From Ignavibacteria bacterium RIFOXYC2_FULL_35_21 (GTDB lineage: Bacteria; Bacteroidota; Ignavibacteria; Kapaibacteriales; UBA2268), in contig MHAY01000090.1 in assembly GCA_001804705.1 (NCBI GenBank), forward strand, positions 1 to 44,046: a stretch of 44,046 nucleotides of DNA, read 5' to 3'. Shown one piece after another: positions 36,544 to 44,046 of the stretch. A program made the position numbers and the translations under genes. Positions within the stretch are counted from its first letter, which is position 1. Every line of letters starts with the position of its first letter. The notes below the pieces were generated by a model. That model had not been told where the DNA came from. It saw only the letters and a program-made list of their open reading frames with translations, and searched no databases.

Positions 36544-36638
36544 TTCTACCTTTCCCAATTCCTATTTCCCAACTCCCAACACCCAATTCCCAATTCCTAT
36601 TTCCCAATTCAGCATTCAGCATTCATAATTCTGAATTT

Positions 36639-38264
36639 TTATACGTGCAAATCCACAAATTCAAATTTGTTGCCGTCAAATAATCCTTTGTCGCTTAGCT
36701 TGAGGCTTGGTATTACGAGCAAAGCCATGAATGATAATGTCATAAATGGTGCGTGGAGGTTCGAGCCAAGCTCTTTTGCTTTATTATTGAGATTTGAATA
36801 TTTTTCAGCAACTGTGTATCCATCCACTGTGGACATCAGCCCTGCAACAGGAAGAGAAAGCACTTCAACACTGTTTCCTTCGACAACAGCCATTCCCCCT
36901 TTGTGTTCAATTATAGCATTAACAGCTTTGCAAAGCTCTTCATCGCTTGAGCCGACTGCTATGATGTTATGAGAATCATGTCCTACACTCGATGCAATAG
37001 CTCCACGTTTTAATCCGAAACTCTTGATAAATCCAAGTGCAGGCTTTGCGTTCTGATACCTGTTAACGACAGCAATTTTCAAAATGTCATTCTCGATGTC
37101 AGAAATCAAACAACCATTTTCTATCTTTTCATCAGCGATTATTTCATTAGTGATTAACTGCCCGTCATAAGCCTCGATTACTCTCAGTTTCTTTCCTGAA
37201 GGTGAAATATGAAAATCATAAATATCTTTTTTCTCAGCATTAAAAATGTTCGGCTGTTCTGCCGGCACTGACTCAATAAGTGTTTTACCATTTTCTGCTG
37301 CGAGCTGTCCCCGAATATATGTTTTCAATACATTGAAATCTTTCAGATTGTCAACCACAATGAAATCAGCATCATCCCCATCGGAAAGCAATCCAACGTC
37401 AAGATTATAATGCAATACAGGATTGAGTGAAGCAATTCTCAGCACATTGAACAAATCACTTCCCCTTGCCATAGTTCTTTTAACAAGTTCATTTATATGA
37501 CCGACTGCAAGGCCGTCGGGATGTTTGTCGTCACTGCAAAACATACACATATCAGGCCTTGCATCAACTAATTTGTAAAGTGTATCGAAATTCTTCGCTG
37601 CAGAACCTTCACGGATAAGAATTTTCATATTGTTGTAAATTTTATCAATAGCTTCGTCAAGCTCGAAACATTCATGGTCTGTCGAAATGCCCGCCGACAC
37701 ATACTTTATGAGATATTCACCTTTCAATCCCGGAGCATGTCCGTCAATAGGCAATCCAAACTCCTTTGCTACTTTGATTTTATCCATGACATCAGGAAAA
37801 TCATTCAGCACACCCGGGAAATTCATCATTTCGCTGAGGTATTTTAATCCATACTTTTCAAAAAGTAATCTAATATCACCTGCTGTTATTGTTGCACCGC
37901 TTGTTTCAAATGTTGTTGCAGGCACACATGATGGAGCACCAAAATAAAACTTGAACGGAACTTTACTGCCATTCTCAATCATGTATTTTACCCCTTCAAC
38001 ACCGAGAACATTTGCAATCTCATGTGGGTCCGAAACGGTTGCTACTGTGCCATGAACAACGGCAAGGCGAGCAAATTCCGAAGGTACAAGCATCGAGGAT
38101 TCTATGTGAACATGTGCATCAATGAAACCGGGAAGAATATAATTTTCAGGTTTTAGCTTATCATCCTTTACAATACTTTTTATCTTTCCATCCTCAACAG
38201 CAACAGTTCCCGGAAAGATTTTTCGGTTGATGATATCAACGATATTTGCTGTGATTTCAAACAT
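36639..38264 (-). CDS. ade: Adenine deaminase
   Basis: A 541-residue amidohydrolase converting adenine to hypoxanthine and ammonia in purine salvage. Family features: GFIDAH51-V-H53-I-E55-SSM metal motif, SDPHE (78-82), the substrate-side segment [25 protein letters not shown] and [10 protein letters not shown]. The C-terminal part carries SVGHDSHN and a second, lid-like domain, as in the manganese-dependent AdeC type. The length is normal. Cytoplasmic and apparently single-gene; the downstream repeat-rich spacer probably contains its terminator. Confidence 0.95.
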   Translation of the reverse strand: MFEITANIVDIINRKIFPGTVAVEDGKIKSIVKDDKLKPENYILPGFIDAHVHIESSMLVPSEFARLAVVHGTVATVSDPHEIANVLGVEGVKYMIENGSKVPFKFYFGAPSCVPATTFETSGATITAGDIRLLFEKYGLKYLSEMMNFPGVLNDFPDVMDKIKVAKEFGLPIDGHAPGLKGEYLIKYVSAGISTDHECFELDEAIDKIYNNMKILIREGSAAKNFDTLYKLVDARPDMCMFCSDDKHPDGLAVGHINELVKRTMARGSDLFNVLRIASLNPVLHYNLDVGLLSDGDDADFIVVDNLKDFNVLKTYIRGQLAAENGKTLIESVPAEQPNIFNAEKKDIYDFHISPSGKKLRVIEAYDGQLITNEIIADEKIENGCLISDIENDILKIAVVNRYQNAKPALGFIKSFGLKRGAIASSVGHDSHNIIAVGSSDEELCKAVNAIIEHKGGMAVVEGNSVEVLSLPVAGLMSTVDGYTVAEKYSNLNNKAKELGSNLHAPFMTLSFMALLVIPSLKLSDKGLFDGNKFEFVDLHV

Positions 38265-38282
38265 ATAAATTATTTTGGTTTA

Positions 38283-38675
38283 TTACCATACAACTTTTAA
38301 ATCACGAAGATGATGTAATTCTCTGTCTTTAGAAATTAGTGGTGACTTATAATAAATTGACGTAGCTGCAATTATTCTGTCATGCATTTCCAAATGATTT
38401 GGAAGATTCAACATTTCTTTGAATACTGGTAAATCGAAAGGTACAATTCTATATGTAGTACTTTTAGAAATTAAATTTAAAAAATCATTGATATCTATTT
38501 GAATTTTCTTTTTATTCAGGATATAAATAATTTCTGATAAAACAATGGTTGATATTAAAATCTGTATATCATTGGATTGTGTTTGTAATAAAATTTTTCT
38601 TGATTTCTCAGATAAACTCTCACTTTTAGTTAAAAACCAAAGAAGTGCATGAGTGTCTATTACATAGGATTTCAT
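38283..38675 (-). CDS. VapC-like PIN toxin
   Basis: A 130-residue PIN ribonuclease with the VapC signature: D7 in VIDTHALLWFL, Glu in VLSEIIYIL, D in MHDRIIAAT, and late acidic SKDREL. The active site looks complete. It starts 4 bp after its antitoxin gene. Closest in type to the IDTHALLW subgroup, different from the two COG1569-like PIN proteins at 27.6 and 29.1 kb. Confidence 0.88.
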   Translation of the reverse strand: MKSYVIDTHALLWFLTKSESLSEKSRKILLQTQSNDIQILISTIVLSEIIYILNKKKIQIDINDFLNLISKSTTYRIVPFDLPVFKEMLNLPNHLEMHDRIIAATSIYYKSPLISKDRELHHLRDLKVVW

Positions 38676-38679
38676 TTAA

Positions 38680-38877
38680 TTATAATTCTATTTTATCATA
38701 TTTCCCGAATATTGCTTTCTTAGCTTCATCAATTTCAGAATCGGATATATCAATACCTTTCCAAAGGTTTTCGAGATTTATAACCTTCTTGATTTTTTTT
38801 GAAGGTTTCAATAAAGATTTTAGTTCTTTAAGCTCCATTTGTATTGATTCTATTCGTGTTATTACATATTCATTCAT
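38680..38877 (-). CDS. Putative VapB-like antitoxin
   Basis: A 65-residue, strongly charged protein upstream of the PIN toxin. The first half is a helix (RIESIQMELKELKSLL) and the second carries LWKGIDISDSEIDEAKKAIFG, a pattern common in the toxin-binding tails of VapB-like antitoxins. No DNA-binding domain can be assigned. The role is inferred from its position. Confidence 0.75.
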   Translation of the reverse strand: MNEYVITRIESIQMELKELKSLLKPSKKIKKVINLENLWKGIDISDSEIDEAKKAIFGKYDKIEL

Positions 38878-38976
38878 GTTATCATCTCAATATTTCATTA
38901 TTCATAAAAATAAACGCATTAAAACTAAGAATATTTCAATAATAATTTTCATGAAATATTCTGCCTCTTCCATCCA

Positions 38977-41130
38977 TCACCGCCACCTGCGGCGGATTTC
39001 AAGCTGGACTATCCTGCTGAGGAATCTCTCCTCAGGCAGTTCATACGAATATATCTGTGGCGGTTTTTTTGTGAATCCTACACCCTGGCATTGCGTGATT
39101 TCCGCATTGTGTTTCTTATAATCCTGCAATTGCCGGATGTAATCGCATACATTTCTTGCACGGCTGGTTGAGAGATTCATATTATATGCTTCTTCGCCGA
39201 ACTGGTCTGTGTAACCTGTTACTGAAATAGAGTCACCTGGTCTTAGGTTCTTGATGAAATTCTGAATTGCCCTTTTATCAATATCTCGGAGTATATCACC
39301 CGATACTTTAAATATAGCGAGCGTGAGACGCTGTACCTCAAACTCGGATGTGTCTTTTTGGACTGGAATATTCACTTCCGAATGTGAAGCTGTTCCGTAT
39401 TTATCTTTAACAACTGAGATAACAACAAGAGGTTTGCCTCCAACAAGACTGTTCGCAAAGCTTTCGGTAATGTATTGTCTTATCATTTCAGGGTTGCCAT
39501 TTCCTTCCTTGCTGAAAAGAGATTCATCTTGATTTTGGTATTCATCCAAAGACCAATTCGATACATTTTCAAGTGGCTTCGATTCGACCTCGTGTTCCAA
39601 AGCCCGCACAGGCATTTCAATTATTTCTATGTAACGGTTTTTAATTATTGGTTCGAGCAATTCATTATCCTCTGTTGTAATCATGACCTGGCGGTTATCT
39701 GCAAAACCGTATTCATTCTGTGTCCGGGTAAAGATTTCGGGACCGCAGTTCTTGTCCGAGCGAGTCAATAAAATTCTGTCAGGTTTTATTCCCCAAAATT
39801 CCATTAAATAATTTCTTACTCCATTTGCTCTTTTCTTAGCAAGCTCGCAGTCTCCGTTTTCACTTGCCGGGTCTGCATAGCCTGTAATCACAATGCCTGT
39901 GTTCTTGTGTTCAATCATCCTGCTCCCGATTATGTTCAGCACGTTCTGATGATAAACCACAGGGTTCACTTCAAGATTATCTATATCGAACCCCTCGATT
40001 GTTTTTAAATTTTTGTATCGTGCAGGAATCTCCGATGAGTTCAAATCAAAAAATACAAAAGGCAAAAGAGAGAATGCTTGTGTTACGTATTGCTGGCGAA
40101 CGTGAAAATTGATTGCCTTTTCTTTTCTGTTTTCTTCATAAACAGCATAAGTTGTCAGATTAACGCTGAGTTCAGGACGGTCAATGATATAAAGTGTATC
40201 TGTCCTTTTGAAAATTTCATTTGTAATAATCAGATTCTGAATTTTTTCAGTCTTCATTTCCTTAAAAACGGAATTTCCCTGTTTGAATGAGTTCTGTGCA
40301 ATATCCGGCAATTTGATTGTAATAGTATCAATCTCATATTTCCTGCGAATTTCTTCCTTAACCGGTAAAGTCTCCCTTGGAGAATATTTTAGTGCTACAC
40401 CAATGGCAAGAGATGAAACTTTCCACTGCAATCCCGTTACAATATTCGTTAATCCATAAGTGAAGGATACCCCGGGTGCTGCAAGCAAAGTCCTGTCCCT
40501 GTTCAGAGGCAATTCATAAGTAGCTCCTACTTTCAGGCTTGTAAGAAATCCTGAAACCTGCTCAATAGTCCCGGAATAAACGTTGCGTGTCCTACTTCTG
40601 GTGGTATCATTAAAAACACCATAATCAACAGGTTTTGTAATTTGTTCCTTCTGTGAGTAATCCGATTGTATAAGAAATCCTAAACTCAGTCCGGCATATA
40701 GAAAAAAATTATCGAATAGTTGCGACCCAATCATAGGTTCCAGCGATATAGTCGAAAGCCCGGCATCAATTGTATGCTCAAATTCACCGTCTTCGAGGCT
40801 GTCGTTCGGCAAGATAACCAAAGTTGGCTCAGTCTCGCTCAGTATCCCGCCGATATTGAACCATCCTGCTCTGACAGAAAACAGAAATTTTTCTGAAAAA
40901 GGCATTTCATACAAACCACCCAATGATGGTCCCGTACCGTTTCCTTCCCTGAAATTCGGACAGCAGTTAGGCACTCCCGGCAGTTTAGTGAAGTTTGCGG
41001 CATGAAGATTAATATTAAAATCGGCGAAAACGCCATATCTCGTACGCAAAGGCTCTGCCTCAGCCTGTGCAAACAATTCATTAACACCTATTGCTAATAA
41101 AAAAATGAATAAAATTATATTTCTTTTCAT
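38977..41130 (-). CDS. Outer membrane protein with N-terminal barrel and two OmpA domains
   Basis: A 717-residue protein. The start at ATG 41130 was chosen (an in-frame TTG precedes it) because AGAGGG lies just upstream. The signal peptide ends near LFAQ (residue 21). The first 220 mature residues look like an eight-strand-type barrel (YGVFADFNINLHAANF, GGLYEMPFSEKFLFSVRAGW). Two OmpA C-terminal-like domains follow: about 360-500 (FFDLNSSEIPAR, ITGYADPASENGDC, AKKRANGVRNYL) and 600-718 (VTGYTDQFGEEAYN, STSRARNVCDY). It begins 17 bp after the stop of the DUF262 gene; any co-transcription is probably accidental. Likely an envelope-peptidoglycan tether. Confidence 0.85.
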   Translation of the reverse strand: MKRNIILFIFLLAIGVNELFAQAEAEPLRTRYGVFADFNINLHAANFTKLPGVPNCCPNFREGNGTGPSLGGLYEMPFSEKFLFSVRAGWFNIGGILSETEPTLVILPNDSLEDGEFEHTIDAGLSTISLEPMIGSQLFDNFFLYAGLSLGFLIQSDYSQKEQITKPVDYGVFNDTTRSRTRNVYSGTIEQVSGFLTSLKVGATYELPLNRDRTLLAAPGVSFTYGLTNIVTGLQWKVSSLAIGVALKYSPRETLPVKEEIRRKYEIDTITIKLPDIAQNSFKQGNSVFKEMKTEKIQNLIITNEIFKRTDTLYIIDRPELSVNLTTYAVYEENRKEKAINFHVRQQYVTQAFSLLPFVFFDLNSSEIPARYKNLKTIEGFDIDNLEVNPVVYHQNVLNIIGSRMIEHKNTGIVITGYADPASENGDCELAKKRANGVRNYLMEFWGIKPDRILLTRSDKNCGPEIFTRTQNEYGFADNRQVMITTEDNELLEPIIKNRYIEIIEMPVRALEHEVESKPLENVSNWSLDEYQNQDESLFSKEGNGNPEMIRQYITESFANSLVGGKPLVVISVVKDKYGTASHSEVNIPVQKDTSEFEVQRLTLAIFKVSGDILRDIDKRAIQNFIKNLRPGDSISVTGYTDQFGEEAYNMNLSTSRARNVCDYIRQLQDYKKHNAEITQCQGVGFTKKPPQIYSYELPEERFLSRIVQLEIRRRWR

Positions 41131-41147
41131 CAACCCTCTGATTGCTA

Positions 41148-42920
41148 TTAATTTTCAAATTCCTTCATAAATTCTATTTTAATTTTTCCAATTTCATCAT
41201 TAATAATTTCCAAAATTTGTTCACCTCTTTCATCAACAAATTTGTTGAAATTATTATCAAATTCCCCTTTTATTAATTTATCTGCAGAAGGAATTATATG
41301 ACTTGATAATGATTTTATTAAATCAGGATTTGAAGTTATATCTTTTAAATATTCAGAAGGACGCTTTTCACCAAACTTAATATTTGGTATTCTTTCAATA
41401 ATCATTTTATTTAGAATTGAATCAACATTTTCATTTTCAAATGATTCCTCATCAAAATTCTTTTCAAGATATTTTGTAGGAAATATGTGATGAATATTAA
41501 TAGGTGATTCAAAATCAATATCTAAATTATTAAATAGATTTTTTAAATTTTTTACCTTATAATTCATTATTGCCATTATTCCAGTAAAGATTGCTCCATT
41601 AGATGATAATTCTATTAAATCTTCTTTTTTAAAATCAAATTTATATTGTTTTAGATAATCCTTTGGAAATTTATTTCCTTTTACTACATCACAAAGTTTA
41701 TTGCAATCATCAACAATAATATCATTTGTTGAGCCAATCATACCTCCACCATATCTAGTATTCAATAATGAACCCCAAAACCAGAATCTAAATAATTTCA
41801 TTTGATGTGGTGTGATTTGAGAAAAATCTTTATGTGGTATATTTCTTAAAAAATGCATTATTGGGATATACATTGTTTTATAAGGCACCCAATCATTTCT
41901 AAATATTAGTTTTTGATTTATAATAAAGCTGTATGACTTTTTATACAATTCACAAATTTCATTCCAATAGGTTTGAAAATCGCTACCATCAAGGGAAGTC
42001 AGAATTGTTTTACGATCAACTTGACCCATTTTTAGAAATGAAATATATCTAACAAATGCTTCAACAATTGAATTGTCAAATATTATAGCTCTGTTATTTT
42101 CCTTAAATTCATTTATGCTCTTATCAAGTTTGAAATCTTTATAAATTTTGGCTGTTATAATATCAATAAAACTTAATTCAGTTCCTTTAGAATTACTTCT
42201 TTCAAAAAACATACAGAATTTTTCAATTCCCATATTTAAGAAAAACACTGATAAAAGTGTTTTATCTTGAATTAAGTTGTAAAAAAGTCGTTTTAAATCA
42301 AGTATTAAGTTTAGGTATCTTTCGGCTAGTCCATTGTTATCTTTTAAAAATTTATAATTTTCTATTAGAGGTTCAAAAATTTTTTGGTGTATTTCTTTGT
42401 CTTTCCAAGTAGCACATTTAAAAACTTCTTTTAGTTCAATACTGAATAAGTCTTCACTTGGTTTTACAGATAGACTATCTATTATTTGTTCCATGGATTC
42501 AATATCATTATTTGGAGCTGGTATATTTTCAGGATTTTTGAATATGAAATATAATTTATCATTCCCTTTTAACACGCGATAAATAGCTGTGATTCTTTGC
42601 TGTCCATCTAATATCACATATGTTTTCGCTGTTTCAAAGTCATTTGTCTTATAATAATTGTGATTCACTTTTGCTCTACTTCCTTTACCAGATCTAGGTC
42701 GGATATCAATTTCCCTACAGGATAAATCGAATTGAGGTTTTGCTAAAACAAATGTTCCAATAAATATACCTCTCATTAATGAATCAAATAAATCCTTTGA
42801 TTGCTCAATACTCCATACAAAAGGTCTTTGAAATTCAGGCAACATCATTCTTTTATCACTTACTTCTTGAAGTATATTTGAGATTGATGTATAATCTGGT
42901 TTTACACTTTCTACATTCAT
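41148..42920 (-). CDS. DUF262 / GmrSD-like endonuclease protein
   Basis: A 590-residue protein. The N-terminal DUF262 (ParB/Srx-like nucleotide-binding) domain shows LPEFQRPFVW at 27-36, the SLMRGIFIGTFVL helix and DGQQR at 105-109. The C-terminal DUF1524-like HNH nuclease has INIHH477-478-IFP and a following Asn/Lys helix (SILNKM). This is the single-chain layout of GmrSD-type type IV restriction enzymes, which cut modified phage DNA using nucleotide hydrolysis. Very AT-rich compared with the flanking envelope genes, suggesting transfer. A defence role is inferred. Confidence 0.87.
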   Translation of the reverse strand: MNVESVKPDYTSISNILQEVSDKRMMLPEFQRPFVWSIEQSKDLFDSLMRGIFIGTFVLAKPQFDLSCREIDIRPRSGKGSRAKVNHNYYKTNDFETAKTYVILDGQQRITAIYRVLKGNDKLYFIFKNPENIPAPNNDIESMEQIIDSLSVKPSEDLFSIELKEVFKCATWKDKEIHQKIFEPLIENYKFLKDNNGLAERYLNLILDLKRLFYNLIQDKTLLSVFFLNMGIEKFCMFFERSNSKGTELSFIDIITAKIYKDFKLDKSINEFKENNRAIIFDNSIVEAFVRYISFLKMGQVDRKTILTSLDGSDFQTYWNEICELYKKSYSFIINQKLIFRNDWVPYKTMYIPIMHFLRNIPHKDFSQITPHQMKLFRFWFWGSLLNTRYGGGMIGSTNDIIVDDCNKLCDVVKGNKFPKDYLKQYKFDFKKEDLIELSSNGAIFTGIMAIMNYKVKNLKNLFNNLDIDFESPINIHHIFPTKYLEKNFDEESFENENVDSILNKMIIERIPNIKFGEKRPSEYLKDITSNPDLIKSLSSHIIPSADKLIKGEFDNNFNKFVDERGEQILEIINDEIGKIKIEFMKEFEN

Positions 42921-43107
42921 ACTCTTATAATGTTATTTAATAAAAATAAAATTACTATTATGATAGATGTTATCTTAAGTTTTTATTTATTAATCTACAA
43001 ATTACATTTTTTTAAAAATATATCAAATTAAATCTCAACGATTAATTCAATTATTAGATACCTTAACCTCACCACTCTCATAATTCTTCTTTAAATATTT
43101 CTCGGTG

Positions 43108-44022
43108 TCATATAAATACCATTTCTATTTGTTCATCCTCAGTCTGGTTCAACCTTTCTTGTGCATAATTCACATATTCAGGATTTATTTCGATTCCGAT
43201 ATAATTCCTTTTTAGCATTTTTGCTGCAACACAAGTAGTCCCGCTTCCGCAAAATGGGTCTAACACAATATCATTTTCCTGGGTTAAAAGTTTAATTATT
43301 TGTTGTATAACATACTCAGGATAAACAGCAGGGTGTGGATTTCCTCTTATTGATTCTACAGGACTTTCAATTATGTCTTTTTTCATGGACTTTCCATATA
43401 TTCTAATTATGGTAAATCCATGTTTCTCGATGTGCATTTTTCTGCCGCCTTCCTGGCCTCCAAACGGCTGTGAATGTATATTTCTTATTTTCATTCTGAA
43501 GCTTTCGAGTTCACCCTTTTTTACTTCATTAATAACTTTATCAAGTTCCTTTTTTGCATTTACTTTTTCTTCTTTACTTAAATCTGATTTTTCTAATAAT
43601 TCATAATATTTTTTACCGATACCATTCCCATTCCCTGAATTTTTCTTTGATGCAATTTTTAAAATTTCCAAATAATCCAAGTAAGCATCCTGATTGAAAT
43701 AATAATCATTACTTTTAACAAATATGAAGAATGGCTCCGTTGATTGGACTAATTTTCTTTTATCTTGTCTGGGTGTCGGGTTTAATTTTATCCAAGTTAG
43801 ATTGTTAATAAGTTTAAGCTTAAATTTTTCAAGCACACCTATTGCAAATTTATAAGGAATTAGGGATAGTGAGCTATCTAAATATTTATCACCTAAATTA
43901 AAAACAATTGAACCGGTCTTTTTTGTTATTCTAACACACTCAGCGAATATTTGTTCAAGATTATTTAAACAATACTTCGGACAAAAATAATAAAAAATCA
44001 GGCAGCAATAGTCCCGTAATTT
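43108..44022 (-). CDS. Site-specific DNA methyltransferase, 3' part (5' end interrupted or outside the window)
   Basis: An amino-methyltransferase of the beta-type order, with motif I (DPFCGSGTT) near the C-terminus, a preceding HPAVYPEYVI segment and a C-terminal YIGIEINPEYVNYA. A GTG at 43836 gives a 242-residue frame, but homologous-looking residues continue upstream in the same frame (LNNLEQIFAE, RITKKTGSIVFNLGDKY, LIPYKFAIG), so the true protein is longer. The frame is closed by TAG at 44023-44025, and the catalytic (D/S)PPY motif is not visible in the remaining bases. Either a frameshift or nonsense mutation has broken the 5' end, or the window edge hides it. It may modify DNA for the nearby nuclease, but such pairing is not typical of GmrSD. 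Confidence 0.75.
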   Translation of the reverse strand, partial: KLRDYCCLIFYYFCPKYCLNNLEQIFAECVRITKKTGSIVFNLGDKYLDSSLSLIPYKFAIGVLEKFKLKLINNLTWIKLNPTPRQDKRKLVQSTEPFFIFVKSNDYYFNQDAYLDYLEILKIASKKNSGNGNGIGKKYYELLEKSDLSKEEKVNAKKELDKVINEVKKGELESFRMKIRNIHSQPFGGQEGGRKMHIEKHGFTIIRIYGKSMKKDIIESPVESIRGNPHPAVYPEYVIQQIIKLLTQENDIVLDPFCGSGTTCVAAKMLKRNYIGIEINPEYVNYAQERLNQTEDEQIEMVFI

Positions 44023-44046
44023 CTAAATTCTCTGAAAACTGAATGG

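Larger units (their letters stand above)
36187..36638. other. Gene-free spacer with composite repeats
   Basis: About 450 bp with no credible gene. It contains a GC-rich hairpin (36199-36249), a TGTGGTAAAAATTAGCATTGAT stretch (36454-36479) also found at 3586-3612, a GAC...GCCCTGAGCTTGCCGAAGG palindrome ending CAGAATGACA (36492-36543), and a stutter of CCCAATTCC/CCCAACTCC/TTCAGCATTCA units (36555-36625) just past the 3' end of the adenine deaminase gene. Confidence 0.7.

Noticed and set aside
38977-42920. Functional operon of the DUF262 gene and the OmpA gene
   Set aside because: The 17-bp gap and shared strand are the only link; the products act in different compartments and base composition differs.

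Overview
The window looks like a genome fragment from an AT-rich, Gram-negative member of the FCB group, most likely the Ignavibacteria/Kapabacteria side of Bacteroidota-Chlorobi. The main reason is a run of secreted proteins that each end in a type IX secretion (T9SS) type A sorting domain: an N-P-A-D/P-I-P-F start, a GxYxL core and a basic or hydrophobic tail. PorE-like and OmpA-type envelope proteins and the mix of BNR, WD40, ASH and IgGFc-binding-like extracellular domains point the same way. Taxonomy is inferred from protein content only. No rRNA, tRNA or CRISPR array was seen.

Layout. (1) 119-3128, minus strand: a quinol-oxidising complex operon of Rieske protein, cytochrome b and an 11-haem cytochrome c. 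(2) 3129-3864: a gene-free, repeat-rich spacer. (3) 3865-6492, minus: a two-component pair, a PAS histidine kinase with a Rossmann-like N-terminus and a receiver protein fused to a GcvH-like domain that lacks the lipoyl lysine. (4) 6667-9529, minus: an M16 peptidase pair, one active and one without the zinc site. (5) 9685-24529, plus: seven consecutive T9SS cargo genes (BNR, BNR, IgGFc-binding-like, WD40, ASH, BNR, WD40) that share almost identical 5' or 3' segments. (6) 24612-31860, plus: small toxin-antitoxin modules (HicBA with a broken toxin, two PIN pairs, a BrnT-type pair) interspersed with a PorE-like OmpA protein, a secreted hypothetical, an eighth T9SS cargo gene and a decayed copy of it. 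(7) 31999-36186: a HhH/barrel outer membrane protein and small secreted hypotheticals. (8) 36639-44046, minus: adenine deaminase, a VapBC-like pair, a double-OmpA outer membrane protein, a GmrSD-like DUF262 protein and the 3' part of a DNA methyltransferase running towards the window edge.

How the parts fit. The most distinctive signal is the cargo island. Proteins with unrelated bodies end in nearly the same 201-bp coding block, one gene switches to that block in the middle of its sorting domain, and another pair has identical promoter and signal-peptide DNA around diverged bodies. This suggests that secretion-tag and promoter cassettes are recombined or converted between cargo genes. The toxin-antitoxin cluster, the decayed gene fragments and the intergenic palindromes indicate an actively rearranging accessory region. 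The kinase/receiver-GcvH pair is a second candidate for an unusual, possibly redox- or metabolite-linked, signalling system.
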